Below, piece by piece: positions 22,243 to 32,373 of a stretch of DNA of 64,000 nt (the first letter of the stretch is position 1; each line of letters starts with the position of its first letter). The notes below the pieces were generated by a model. The model did not search any database. It saw only the letters and a program-made list of their open reading frames with translations, and had not been told where the DNA came from. The stretch lies in assembly GCA_963920635.1 (NCBI GenBank), contig OY987298.1, positions 130,519,735 to 130,583,734 on the forward strand, written 5' to 3'. Made by a program: the position numbers and the translations under genes. Origin of the DNA: Pseudeuparius sepicola. Taxonomy: Eukaryota; Arthropoda; Insecta; Coleoptera; Anthribidae.

Positions 22243-24959
22243 ATGTATCGTCCTTATTAGAGGTAAATGTCCCGGTAACATCCTAACTAACTATCCGAAT
22301 TTGTCTTCACTAGGAACATAAACGGTATCATGCATTATGCGTGCGTCGACGTCTCCGCCTGAGAGCAATTTGCGATTATGAGGCGGGGTAATCACCCCTT
22401 AACGCGGACGCATCCGATTTGGCCCCTCGTATAGGGGCGGGGGGGGGGGGGCTGCTCAATATTTCAACAGTTAATGAGTGCACTACTTGAGACGATAAAT
22501 TATTACTTACTAGAGTGAAAAGGAAAACAGCTAGTATGGAAAATACGTAACACTTCTTTTGAACAGTATGAGCTTAGTCATTGTTCAAAGGATACTTCAT
22601 TTAATTTCAACACGACCCGACTGCATAAAGTTAGCTAGATAATGCTGGTGATTGGGCAAACTAACGGAGGTGTAGTTACGGCACAAATTGAGTTAAGTTT
22701 TACAGCATCTGCAGGCTGCACTTCGGTACACCGTGAATTCTGAGGTCTCCTTGGATTTTTTGCAAATACACAACTACAATACAAGCATGTTGCAAATATC
22801 CAACATGAAACTTTGTATTTACCTAACCACTAGCTCTCAATACGAAATATAATTTATGTATACCTACCTAATATTTGACTAACGAAAGAGGTTACCTTTT
22901 TTGGCTATTTGAAGGATATATCTCTGTTAAAGTTACCTATACTTCTATTCGTTATACCTACCTATTGATTTGTATTCCTCTCTTTTTCTTGACTTTTAAC
23001 ACTTTCATCAATGTTAATATTAATAGTAATTGCCTTCCTCCCCCGAACAAGCATTCAGTTGCTTCTGGGGTACTCCCAATTTGGAGTATTATATTGTGAG
23101 GGTGAGAATAATTATTATTATTATTTATCGCTGCACTGTACTACCTACTTATTGGATTTTTGAATTTAAGGTAGTAGTAGATATTTATTATCTCAAAAAT
23201 TTTTCAATATTTTATTTTATGGTATAATAATAATAAAATTTAATTAATTTAATAATAAAATTAGCCATAATTTCTACGAATTCAGCTGAGAACATAAATA
23301 AAAAATTCCACACAGAAACATCTACGGTTTTGCAATAAACAACGGGATTTCACGTACCAAATTTTCCAGTTCGTGGAAATACACTATTCACTGTACTATC
23401 TATACATTAAAAAAACAAATTTACTCTTAAACTACCAGTTTTTTTGAATATTTTCAAAGAGGCGCCTACATGCGTCTACACTCGGCTGTATTGAAGCTAT
23501 AGGTACTGTTATAGTCTTTATATTTTACTTTTATTAATATTTACACATCTTTAAACAAGTTATTTTTGAACTTCACATGGTTGCCTCACTAGGTAAGGTT
23601 GTTTTCCTGTGTCAAGGAGCCTATTGTTTCCGCAACATTAGTGTACTTTATCAATGTATCCATGAGAAAGTCAGCTTATAGATTCTGATAAAACCAATAA
23701 AATAAGATTGTAGACTCATAGTATTAAACTCATACTTCCACTTCAGATGTATACGATGTCAACGGGATACGAAGGCGTTACTGCCACGTGCCGTTGATTC
23801 TGTCCTTTAATAGGTTAGTATAATTCGGCCGCCACTCTCAAACTTGCATAATGGACGTCGCCGAAAATTCACCAACGGACTTAATTTCGAGGATCAGGAC
23901 ATCTCGTTGTTAATGCCGCGGCATGATGAAGCGGGCTCTACAAAAATCCTGACGAACCTCTCCGGAATTAATATCCCAGGTTCAAGTTGTATAGTATAGA
24001 ACACGGTTTTTATAAATATATTAATTAACCAGCAGCCGAAAAAAGTCTATTTTCCTAAAGATCGTATATCTATATCTAAAAGTGTTCCTTTAATGTACAT
24101 ACAATAAGGATAATAATAATAAGATAATATCAAAATGATTGACGTGACATTAACTTTGAGAAAGGAGGAAGATTTATTCTCCGAGAGTTGAGAAAACAAA
24201 TTTATTGAAGTTATTTTTTGAGTTAAACGTTTAAAGTTTAAATTTTGATTGATTGATTGAAAACGTTTATTCACGAAAAAAACAATTAAAAATTGGTATT
24301 ATTATTTCTTTTCTGCTAATAAATGAAGATCTTTCCATGTGATAATAAATAGAACTAAGCTTCAGCTGTAGCTGTTGCCTGAAATTAGTAAAGGGGATCG
24401 GTGCACGGGATAGGTGCCATGACCTCCTAAAATAGGTATGTACTTACCTTCGCAAAAATTTGCACATTTACGTATACCCTTAATACATTACTTTGAACTT
24501 GCTGATAGAGAGCGCAAGTAACGCAATATATAGTATAAGTCACAATAGAAACGACATTTTTATATTCAATTTTTTTAGATAACCGGTGTTTATTTATAAA
24601 AATCAATTTTGATGGTGATATTAGCCAATGTAATAGAATATAATACCTAGTACCTAACAAAATGCAATGGATAACTCAAATTCTGCTCCCTGCAAAATTG
24701 TCAGGGAATTTATGGAAAATTGTTGAAAAGTTAGTTAATCAATGAAAAATTTAACAAAAATGTTTATCCAAAAATAAATGACTGTGCTGGTGCGAAGAAA
24801 CCAATAATAATTTATTTTGTTCGGCAAAACATAAAGAACATAATATTCAATTGCATAATATTGATACTGAGCAAACTTGGAAAAAACATATCTAAGGGTT
24901 CCGAAAATATTTTAATTACAAAAAAGTATTACGTTAATGGTACTTAGTAACGCCTTTCA
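22243..24959. other. Unique DNA, no gene recognised
   Basis: It contains a G14 run at about 22438-22451, several short TTA/ATT simple repeats (23105-23240), a GATT microsatellite near 24249-24262 and a G+C-richer block at about 23750-23990 (around CACGTGCCGTTGATTC and GCCGCGGCATGATG). No reading frame longer than about 75 codons shows homology. Confidence 0.35.
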
Positions 24960-25117
24960 AATGTAGATTTCGAATGGAGGGGAACGTGATAAGGACAAAG
25001 ATAACCATATCTGTTGTTCAGATTATGCCGACGTTTCGACGTTTATTTTTCGTCTTCCTCATCATCTGTATCCTACATCGCTTTCTGGAAAACTATTGAG
25101 CTCGTGTTTGTTTGTGT
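24960..25117 (-). mobile_element. Penelope-like element terminal region (left part of a split relic)
   Basis: On the minus strand this reads GACG-AAAAATAAA-CGTC followed by GAAACGTCGGCATAATCTG, the layout seen in terminal repeats of Penelope-like elements. A related sequence in the other orientation lies at about 39810-39880. The region abuts the minus-strand Gypsy insertion at 25118. Confidence 0.4.
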
Positions 25118-25293
25118 TGTGGTGGACGTGAAATTAAGATCGATGTTTTCTTGACGAATGTCGTTTATTGAATGCCTTGATTATAAAATGTGCTAGCCTA
25201 AAGTAGTTTGCTTATTCTACGAGGTGTGACAATTGCGGGAGCAATGTCCATTGATTTATTGACCTACTTATTATATTATGCTTATGCACTACA
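25118..25293 (-). repeat. 3' LTR of minus-strand Gypsy element
   Basis: 176 bp, plus-strand text TGTGGTGGACGTGAAATTAA to TATGCTTATGCACTACA. It matches 30202-30337 apart from a 40-bp segment (GTGACAATTGCGG onward) missing from the other LTR and a few substitutions. Confidence 0.85.
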
Positions 25294-25304
25294 CCTTCCC
25301 CCTG
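25294..25304 (-). other. Polypurine tract of minus-strand Gypsy element
   Basis: On the minus strand CAGGGGGAAGG directly precedes the LTR. It primes plus-strand DNA synthesis. The plus-strand element has nearly the same tract (GGGGGAAGG at 38681-38689). Confidence 0.8.
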
Positions 25305-25559
25305 AATGAGTTTTATCTAGCATAATTTTTTCTCGATTACTGTATTGATTAAATTAATTGTATTGATTTACGATAACTAAAAATTAATGATAGATACAAC
25401 TTTACATTATTTTAGGTAACTATGATAATGGTGAATAAAAATACTTAAATAATACATAGTTATGTTATGATATTACATGGAGTAAAATTATGTACTTACT
25501 TAGTCTTTTTAAGATTAACGTTTATCTAGGAAAATTGTAGAGAGGGTATAAAAAAAATT

Positions 25560-26670
25560 ATTGATATTTTTTAAATAGTGTCAATCTATTGTTATGAACG
25601 GTTTGCAATTTATTATTGATTAATATGGTTGAATTTACTCCTTTTTGGTCAATGACTTTAAATGGGCCAATATAAGGGCTGTCAAGTTTTTGTTGAAATC
25701 CTCTTTTTAACATGACTTAATCATTTATACGAATTTTGGATGGATTTATGTTTTTATCCCAATTAATTTTTGGTGCACTTTTTGACGAGTTAAGCAATTC
25801 TTGAACTCGGAGGTGAGCTTCTCTTAATTTAATTTTTAATTCCTTGGCGTAATTTTCTACGTCATAAATAGGGCTTGATTGATTGTATATATCGTTTGGT
25901 AAATTAGGAATTTTTTCAAAAACTAATTCGTATGGTGTGTAAGATAGACTTGTATGTGGAGTTGTGTTATAAGCAAAGATATAGTATGGTAAATATTCGT
26001 CCCAATTTGAGATGTTAGAGTGTGCGGTTAAATATTCATTAAAAACTCTATGGTTTCTTTCGATAGAACCTAAAGTTTCATGATGGAATGCTGTCGATTT
26101 TGAATGATTTATATGTAATGATTTATTAATGGAGTTTTGAAGTTCGTTTATAAATTCTGTACCTAGGTCGGTTTTAAGATTTTTCGGTATTCCAAATGTT
26201 AGCATGAAATTTTCAAATAGGGCTTTAGCTACAGATTTCGAATCTTTAGTTTTTAACGGTATGGCCTGTATAAATTTTGTTAAATCGCGGTTATCATTTT
26301 CTGTGATTCTTAAAGGTCCTACTGTATCTACCGAAATAGTTTCAAAGCTTGTCGAGGGTGTCTCTGTTATTACAAGTGGTTCTTTTGTGTGCCTAATAAT
26401 CTTACTTTTGTAACACGTTTCCCAATTTGAGATATATTTCTTTACCATTTTTGACATGTTTTTACAGACATATTTTTGTTTTAGTTTATTAACTGTTCGT
26501 TTTACACCGGTGTGTCCTCCTAGTAGGGAATCGTGATAGGTTTTTATGAGCTCATTTTGTTTTTGTTGTGATTCTATCCTTACTGGGGGTTCATATAGTA
26601 AAATTTTCAATTTTAGATTGGATTTTTTGTTTCTATAAATATTGTTATATATATTTTTTAAATTCTTCAA
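25560..26670 (-). pseudogene. Integrase region of minus-strand Gypsy element
   Basis: The zinc-binding part keeps both His residues (TYHDSLLGGHTGVKR), but the first Cys of the C-x2-C pair is Trp (NWETCYKSK), so zinc binding is probably lost. The three catalytic acids appear in the contexts ISVDTVGPL, KTDLGTEF and GSIERNHR. The segment between the first two looks shortened around NDNRDLTKF. An in-frame stop follows IRIND at 25717-25719. Downstream, in the same frame, a GPY/F-like module (SPYIGPFKVI) runs to about 25568. The intact enzyme would join element cDNA to chromosomal DNA. Confidence 0.85.
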
Positions 26671-26804
26671 TAGTTAAATAGAAAAATAATTTATCTTTCA
26701 TTGAAAGAGCTAGCTTATTGTGCTGTGTTATAAGTTTCTCCAAGACAAAACCTAAGTTATGAATTAGATTATCGCCTGATAACGTACATATACAATATTG
26801 TTTT

Positions 26805-27470
26805 TTAAAATCCCAATTTTATTTTCGTTGTCGTCAATGTCGTCAATGTCCTTCCTAATTGGTCTAAGATATCGTCAATTCTAGGTAATGGAAATTTGTC
26901 TGTCACAATTTTTTTGTTTAGTTGTCTATATTCAATTACAAGTCGAAATTTTTGCGTACCATCATTGCTTTTCTTTTTAACTAATAAAAGTGGTGAATTA
27001 TATTGGCTTACGGAAGGTTCAATAATTTCATTTTTTAATAAGTGAGATACCGGATTATTTATTTCTTGTTTTTGAGTGTGCGGCAGCCTGTAGTTTTTTA
27101 TGTAAGTTGGATTTTCGTCTGAAAGGGTAATTTTTTGTTTGTAAAAATTATTGGGTGTTAAAACGTCACCTTCTAGGTAAAATATATCATTAAAATTTGA
27201 ACAGATTTCTTGAATTGTCGCGTTCGTGTCGCTGTCTTCAGCTGAGAGTCGTATTTCGTTGAGTAATTTAGTTGATCTATTATTTGTACTTGTATTATTG
27301 TTCGCGTTCGCAGAGAGAATGCAAATCTCGTAATTTGAAATAGATTCTACTTGTAAGTGTAAGTTTGTCAAATCAATTTTTGCATCTTCGCACGTCGTAT
27401 TTATTATTTGAATGTGTGGTATGCCGTTTTTTGGAACTATCGCACTACCTAAAAATATGCCCTCTGCCAA
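26805..27470 (-). pseudogene. N-terminal reverse transcriptase fragment
   Basis: It encodes the pre-RT region and the first RT motifs: [20 protein letters not shown], then YRQLNKK and [14 protein letters not shown], as in the fingers of Gypsy reverse transcriptases. The reading then degenerates ([14 protein letters not shown]) and stops. The palm with its YxDD motif, the thumb and RNase H are missing before the integrase region, implying an internal deletion of well over 1 kb. No polymerase activity is possible. Confidence 0.85.
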
Positions 27471-27575
27471 TTGTTTGTTAAAAATTATACTGTCATCGGC
27501 AAACTGTTTATTTATAGGTTGTATTACTTGAGTTCGTGCCGGGATCGTAATTGTATTTATTTGTGGTAATTTTGT

Positions 27576-27990
27576 TTATATAGGAATTGTAATTGGATCT
27601 TTACTAGTATTTATGCTTAGAGTCCATGTGAGATAATCTATGAAACAAGCATAAGTTTTAATAAAACCTTTTCCTAGTATGCCGTCAGTTAGAATAGGAA
27701 AATCATTTCCAATTATGTGAAATTTTTGTGAAAAACTTTTGTTCTCAATTTTTAAATTTGTTGTAGTGGTGCCTAAAGTATTTATTTTGTGGTGTGTTAT
27801 TCCAACAATCTGACATTTTTCGTTAGGAAAGCAAGTTTGTGATTTAAATATTACTCCCAACTTTCACAAACTAACATCAGCGCCTGTATCTATTAAAAAG
27901 GTTGTTATTTTTCCAGTCAGCGCCTGTATCTATTAAAAAGGTTGTTATTTTTCCAGTCATATCACAAAATATTTCGACAAAATCGGTGGT
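27576..27990 (-). pseudogene. Aspartic protease region with duplicated active site
   Basis: On the minus strand a KITTFLIDTGAD stretch gives the retroviral-type DTGA catalytic motif of the Gag-Pol protease. A 40-bp tandem duplication (27878-27957) repeats exactly this stretch and shifts the frame. A stop follows shortly after DTGADVSL, and the remainder (FHIIGNDFPILTDGILGKGF) keeps the ILG-type flap and core region. The enzyme is inactive here. Confidence 0.75.
27878..27957 (-). repeat. 40-bp tandem duplication in the protease
   Basis: The plus-strand unit TCAGCGCCTGTATCTATTAA continuing to TTTTTCCAG occurs twice in direct succession with no visible difference. Forty bases is not a multiple of three, so the copy breaks the frame at the catalytic site. 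Confidence 0.9.
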
Positions 27991-28007
27991 ACATCCAGCA
28001 ATAAAAA

Positions 28008-29146
28008 TTAATTTAGGGCCAACTCCCCCACAGTGGACGACTGACTGTGTGAGAGTTGGTTCGTTCCGTTTCCCGAGGTTGTTTGAGCAATATTGATGTT
28101 CTGAAAATTTCCTCGGTAACCACGATATCCAAAATAACGTTGACCACGAACAAAATTTGAAGAACCTCTGTAGCTTTGTGTGTTTTGACTAAAACGACCA
28201 CGGGGGCCACGGTTCATGTTGAAATTGGAACCATTGCTACTATAACTATTATTATTTGTATTACTACTGTTTGCATAGAATCTCCCTCTACTATTGTTGC
28301 TACCTCGATAATGTCCTCTAAATGAGTATCTTCTGAGATTGTGTCCGCCTCTAGGATTCCTTTTGATATGGAAAACATTATTTTGCAATGCAGGATGGCT
28401 GTTTTTAAAGAAATTTCTGCATCTAACGCAATTTCTACAGGCTTCGCGAAATTGTCAATTCTGGAAGCTATGACAACAGATTTTATATATTTATTAAGAC
28501 CAGATTTAAAGGAATTGAGAGCCTGTTGATCATTCAAGTGAAGAATAGTTTTTCGCGCATTTTCATCTTCAGTAGTTATGCAAATCGCGTTCAGGTCGTT
28601 CACTAGAGATTCGATTTCTGAAGCAAAATTTGAAACTGTTTTTTCCGCTTGTCTGCAGTTTCCAAGTGCGTTTTGTATTGAAGCTAGCGTTCGTCTTTGT
28701 TTGAAACGATCTAATAAAATTGTTTTGAAATCTCCAATAGATTTTGTTGCAGAAATTATCGAGTTTTTAGCTTTTCCTTTTAATTTTCTTTTCAAAATAA
28801 AACTAAGTAGTAATGTTTTTTGAGCGTTATCCTTTAGAGAATCATTATAATATTCAACGGTGTCTACAAAATCGACAACTTTGTCTGTTTCACCATGAAA
28901 CTCTGGTATTAGTTGAGTAGCTATTTTGAGATCGAACTCCATAGTAGAATTATAAGAATCGAAATTGGAATCAGAATTGCTTAATTGTCTTTGACGTCTT
29001 TCCTCTAAAATCGTATAAATAGCTTCAAAATATTTATCTATTGATACACAGAATTATTTGGCTTCTGCCTTAAACTTAGGATCAAAATTACCTAAATTAA
29101 AGTTATTTCTAATCTCTACAAAATATTTTTTTCTTGAAATCGGCAT
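28008..29146 (-). pseudogene. gag of minus-strand Gypsy element
   Basis: The likely start is the ATG at 29144-29146 (MPISRKKYF). An in-frame TAA follows after about 30 codons, then the frame stays open through MEFDLKIATQLIPEFHGETD and the capsid-like helical region to about 28410. There a frameshift moves the reading to the frame ending at 28008. That C-terminal part is rich in Arg, Gly, Asn and Ser (RGxR and NSN repeats) and has no CCHC knuckle, as in several insect Gypsy Gags, where a basic tail binds RNA. Gag would build the particle; this copy is broken twice. Confidence 0.8.
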
Positions 29147-29548
29147 TAAAATGTCCCAAAATCGTCATTAAAAGCACAGAAATCGTACAATAATGTAGCC
29201 CATTATTGTACGATTTTTTCAATAAGTAGGCCTTGGCGAGATGTAAACATCAAACGTCAGACGCGGAGAAATCGCCCGTCAAAAGTGACCAAATATAGAA
29301 GCGCAATCCTTCAGTATGCATATTTTAGTAAATTTGAATATCAATAGATTTGTTGTGTAGGCTGCACAAGAAGCAGCAGTTTGGTTTTTCTGTCAGGAGG
29401 TGCCGTACGTCCTTATACTTGTCCTAGGTAGAGCGATCGGTAAAGTCAAGCAACGCCGCGCGTAGTCGGTTCGTGGACGGGTGATCCCTTATTATTATTT
29501 TCTTGCCTAATAAAACATTTTTTTTCGATTTCAAAAAAAATATAATAT

Positions 29549-29664
29549 GTACCTCGGCACTGAAGTTCTTTTTATGACTCATGTGGTTTATTTGCCTCGG
29601 CCAGAGGCCTCAGCAACTAAACTCCACATGAGTCATAAAAAGTTGAACTTCAGTGCCTTGGTAC
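29549..29664. repeat. Inverted repeat inside the Gypsy leader
   Basis: GTACCTCGGCACTGAAGTTC on the left pairs with GAACTTCAGTGCCTTGGTAC on the right, and TTTTTATGACTCATGTGG pairs with CCACATGAGTCATAAAAA. Arms of about 38 bp enclose a loop of about 37 bp. It may be a small foldback insertion or an RNA structure of the leader. Confidence 0.75.
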
Positions 29665-29940
29665 ATAAATAACTATTTTAGGCTTTCTACCTTTTTCTGT
29701 CGACGTTCTGTTGCCTCTGGGCCCCTCTTCGACGTCGCTTCTTTGACGAGGTTCCGGTGGAATACCTTCAGTTCTTCTAGGAGATGTCGGAAGTCGTCTG
29801 TGCTTGCACTTCCCATGGGAAAGTCCTATCCAGCGGTGCGGACTAGCTGCATTGCGCTTCACTAGGATCCGTTCCCGCGTTGCCAGCTGCCGGTAGTGGA
29901 CCAGCCAGTTGAAGCTTGATGGGGTAATTTTTTTCTTCGA

Positions 29941-30147
29941 TCAATCGGTAGTAGAATATGTTGAGGCTTTAGACGGTTTCTCTACTTTTTTTATTATAAG
30001 TGCTAGCACAAATACCAGACACGTCAGGATATCTTTTAAGTTCCAGCCTCGTGATGATACGTTTGGATTCGCAGATGCTCCTCCACTGTTTCCCGCCTGA
30101 GCTATTATAACTTCTTCTTTGATGTCCTTGGATTCAGTAATTCCCAT
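29941..30147 (-). CDS. Small putative myristoylated membrane protein in Gypsy leader
   Basis: Sixty-eight codons starting MGITES, which fits the N-myristoylation pattern (Gly2, Ser6). A polar segment (AQAGNSGGASANPN) follows, then one hydrophobic segment (ILTCLVFVLALII) and a basic/polar C terminus. Similar tiny proteins occur in some arthropod Gypsy-like elements to my knowledge, but their role is unknown to me. It lies upstream of gag on the same strand. In this decayed element the frame is uninterrupted, though it is short enough to be open by chance. Confidence 0.35.
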   Translation of the reverse strand: MGITESKDIKEEVIIAQAGNSGGASANPNVSSRGWNLKDILTCLVFVLALIIKKVEKPSKASTYSTTD

Positions 30148-30186
30148 TTTCTCGCATTTTCTTCTCTTACAGCATCAGGTTGTGTA

Positions 30187-30201
30187 GCGGCAGGGTCGCC
30201 A
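30187..30201 (-). other. Primer-binding site of minus-strand Gypsy element
   Basis: The minus strand reads TGGCGACCCTGCCGC immediately after the LTR. The first eight bases match the 3' end of insect tRNA-Arg (TGGCGACC), with weaker agreement beyond. Primer identity is therefore tentative. Confidence 0.6.
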
Positions 30202-30337
30202 TGTGGTGGACGTGAAATTAAGATCGATGTTTTCGTGACGAATGCCGTTTATTGGATGCCTTGATTATAAAATGTGCTATCCTAAAGTAGTTTGCTTATT
30301 CTACGAGGTACTTATTATATTATGCTTATGCACTACA
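30202..30337 (-). repeat. 5' LTR of minus-strand Gypsy element (internally deleted)
   Basis: 136 bp, homologous to 25118-25293 but lacking about 40 bp after CTACGAGGT. The two LTRs also differ at several single positions, so this insertion is older than the plus-strand element. Confidence 0.85.
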
Positions 30338-30423
30338 GTGTACTGAAATCAAATTAGGTAGTGCAAATATTACTAAGCCTTGCAACATCACTTGTGCAAT
30401 TATTCACCCCCTTATATTATACA
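30338..30423 (-). mobile_element. Short segment between the two Gypsy insertions
   Basis: These 86 bases separate the minus-strand element's right GTGT duplication from the plus-strand element's left TACA duplication (30420-30423). By position it should be the continuation of the Penelope-like relic at 39103-39700. Its short length gives no independent proof. Confidence 0.35.
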
Positions 30424-30836
30424 TGTTATATCCGACCTCAAGCATCACCTTGATCATAACCTTGTTTTTACCCTTGATTCTGTTTACTGTTGGATATTAT
30501 GTTCTCATTCTCTATTGTTCAAGATGCTTACTACACAGATATCATTTTCCATTGTATATTGTTCTAGAATGATTACTAGAACATATCATATTCCTTTTGA
30601 GTATTGTTAAAACTTGCTTACTGCAAGAATTGCAGAATTTGATCTTCCCTTTGTCTTTATATTCTTTTCCCATGAGAACCACAACACCTCAGCAGAACAG
30701 ATCTGTATAAATAGGACCTAGTAAAGTAAGAGTGTGAATTCTAGTCTTGTCTGTAGTCTAAGCCGAAACTCTGTAACTCGCGTTATTCAAATAAAAGTTT
30801 TTTAAAAAAGTCTTCGTCTTCACGTCGCCCGTAACA
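30424..30836 (+). repeat. 5' LTR
   Basis: Starts TGTTATATCCGACC and ends CACGTCGCCCGTAACA. By reading, it is the same as 38690-39102 at every position. It contains a TATA box (30706-30713) and AATAAA (30790-30795). Confidence 0.95.
30706..30713 (+). promoter_or_regulatory. TATA box of the LTR promoter
   Basis: TATAAATA precedes a plausible start region about 35-60 bases downstream (GTCTTGTCTGTAG). The same sequence in the 3' LTR could drive transcription into flanking DNA. Confidence 0.55.
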
Positions 30837-30839
30837 ATT

Positions 30840-30857
30840 TGGTGTCAGAAGTGGGAT
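30840..30857 (+). other. Primer-binding site, tRNA-Leu type
   Basis: TGGTGTCAGAAGTGGGAT lies 3 bases after the LTR and is complementary to the 3' end of eukaryotic tRNA-Leu (ATCCCACTTCTGACA plus CCA). It primes minus-strand cDNA synthesis. Confidence 0.85.
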
Positions 30858-30864
30858 CCTCGAT

Positions 30865-31003
30865 AAAAGGGTCTTCAACGAGGGAGATCCGGAGGCACTT
30901 AGAAGGACAGTCTCCTCGGGGGTCACCACACCACTACGATTGGAGCCAGCTGAAAAGGGTCTTCGACAGGAAGATCCGGAGGCACTAAGAAGGACAGTCT
31001 CCT
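30865..31003 (+). repeat. Direct repeat in the leader
   Basis: Two units of about 51 bp, 30865-30916 and 30953-31003, share AAAAGGGTCTTC, GATCCGGAGGCACT and AGAAGGACAGTCTCCT. They lie between the primer site and the env leader exon. Packaging or translational-control roles are possible but inferred. Confidence 0.85.
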
Positions 31004-31051
31004 GAGGCCAGCATCCAGCAACAACAGCAGCATCAACGACATCCAGCGAGC

Positions 31052-31068
31052 ATGAAGTTACTTCTATT
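31052..31068 (+). other. Candidate short leader exon for env with splice donor
   Basis: An ATG at 31052 opens a five-and-two-thirds-codon frame that ends at a strong splice donor (GTAAGT at 31069-31074). Spliced to the acceptor at 36768/36769, the phase matches the env reading frame and would give env an initiator Met and the start of a signal peptide. Env expression from spliced RNA is established for insect errantiviruses; this donor and acceptor pair is inferred from sequence. Confidence 0.65.
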
Positions 31069-31176
31069 GTAAGTGAAAAACTTGAAGTGAATTTTATTTG
31101 TGATTTTTTTTTGAACTTTCTACGTTGCTATTATTGAACTTTCTACGTTATAACGATATTACCTTTTCATTTCAAC

Positions 31177-32373
31177 ATGCCGAATAACGAAGCTATAAAC
31201 TCTAATGTAAACAATGAAGCAAACGCTTCAAATAACGACGAAGTACCATTTAAATTAAGCGAAATATTTTCTATCATCCCTGAATACGATGGGGATCAAA
31301 TCAATTTAAATACTTTTATCATTGCATGTGATAGGGCCATGCAAATGACTGTTGGCGACCAAGCCATTTTACTTGTTATAAAAATTAAAAATCAATTAAA
31401 GGGACGTGCAGCCCAACTCATTAATTCAAGAGATTTGAGTACCTGGCGCGAAATCAAACAATTACTTAACGTTCATTTCGGAGATCCTCGCGATCTAACT
31501 TCATTAATTCAAGATTTACAAAGAATGTGTCAATCCCAAAATGAAAATGCTTTGACTTTTGTAGGCAGAGTTCAAACTCACTGCTCGAAAATGTATGCCG
31601 CAATAGGAAAACAAAGCCTTCTCACTAGGGAACAAAAAGAATCGCAAGCTACATTAATCGATAGCATGTGTTTAAATACAGTTTTGACAGGTTTAGAACC
31701 AAGAATAGGGCAACTAATTCGTGCTAGCAATCCACCCAACATGATGGATGCTATAGCTTTAATTAAGAGAGAATTGCAACTTTCTTATTTTGAAAATCAA
31801 AAATTTCAGAGGCAAAATCGTGTACCAGTCTTCAATAATAATGTCAAAAGAACCAGTAATAATTTTCCAAAATTTTGTAATTATTGCAAAAGAAATGGAC
31901 ATACTATCAATGAATGTCGAACTAAAAATCAAAATAATTATTACAGAAATGGTCCAAATCCTTCTAGCTACTCTAACAATTTCCAAAATAACTCCCAAAG
32001 AAATAATTTCTCCCAAAATAGGTTCCATCAAAGACCATATTTTCCTCAGCAAAATAATTTTCAAACTCCTTCTTTCCAACCTAGGAATCACCCTCAAAAC
32101 TTCCAACCAAGAAATCAACCTCCTAGAAATTTTTCTAATAATATTCCTAGAAACAATTTCCCAAGAACTTTTAATAATAATTCAGGTCTCCAGCCTTCTA
32201 ATCAAAATTTTACTCCTAGATTCCCAAATTCAAATCCAATTAACCAAAATAGAACTCCCCAACAACATTATCTGGGCCAAAGCGAAAATTTTCAATTAAC
32301 AGCCTCGGACCAGAATCCTATTCCCAACTTCAAAAATCTTGGTATGACCAATACGGACCAAACGTTTGCATAA
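31177..32373 (+). CDS. gag: Gag polyprotein
   Basis: 398 residues. Gag assembles the intracellular particle and binds element RNA. An acidic and Asn-rich N terminus precedes a helical capsid region (about residues 25-215, with LSEIFSIIPEYDGDQINLNT near the start). A CCHC zinc knuckle follows (C234, C237, H242, C247; CNYCKRNGHTINEC). The long C-terminal tail is rich in Asn, Phe, Pro and Arg. The first ATG after the leader is used. The frame is intact. Pol is in the -1 frame and overlaps the last 30 codons. Length and layout are normal for Gypsy Gag, although env-bearing insect elements often lack the zinc knuckle. Confidence 0.95.
   Translation: MPNNEAINSNVNNEANASNNDEVPFKLSEIFSIIPEYDGDQINLNTFIIACDRAMQMTVGDQAILLVIKIKNQLKGRAAQLINSRDLSTWREIKQLLNVHFGDPRDLTSLIQDLQRMCQSQNENALTFVGRVQTHCSKMYAAIGKQSLLTREQKESQATLIDSMCLNTVLTGLEPRIGQLIRASNPPNMMDAIALIKRELQLSYFENQKFQRQNRVPVFNNNVKRTSNNFPKFCNYCKRNGHTINECRTKNQNNYYRNGPNPSSYSNNFQNNSQRNNFSQNRFHQRPYFPQQNNFQTPSFQPRNHPQNFQPRNQPPRNFSNNIPRNNFPRTFNNNSGLQPSNQNFTPRFPNSNPINQNRTPQQHYLGQSENFQLTASDQNPIPNFKNLGMTNTDQTFA
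32286..32292 (+). promoter_or_regulatory. Candidate -1 ribosomal frameshift site
   Basis: The heptamer A AAT TTT sits in the gag frame in the exact X XXY YYZ register. Slipping back one base enters a pol frame that stays open from here through the protease to 33413. It lies about 80 bases before the gag stop. A downstream stimulatory structure was not worked out. Confidence 0.65.

Larger units (their letters stand above)
29147..30186 (-). other. Leader of minus-strand Gypsy element
   Basis: About 1 kb separates the primer site from gag, unusually long. It holds a small membrane-protein reading frame (29941-30147), a second minus-strand frame of about 70 codons (29650-29862) with no known motif, and a 116-bp inverted repeat (29549-29664). 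Confidence 0.5.
25118..30337 (-). mobile_element. Decayed Gypsy LTR retrotransposon (minus strand)
   Basis: A complete insertion footprint: LTRs at 25118-25293 and 30202-30337 start and end TG...CA, and the 4-bp duplication GTGT flanks both (25114-25117 and 30338-30341). A polypurine tract lies next to the 3' LTR and a tRNA primer site next to the 5' LTR. Inside are a gag with a stop and a frameshift, a protease with a duplicated active site, a reverse transcriptase cut off after its first motifs, and an integrase. The reverse transcriptase palm and RNase H are deleted. No env was found. It cannot transpose on its own. Confidence 0.9.

Noticed and set aside
31759..32299. Frames overlapping gag on both strands (119 and 169 codons)
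   Set aside because: They are shadows of the Asn/Gln-rich gag coding sequence and share no independent signal.
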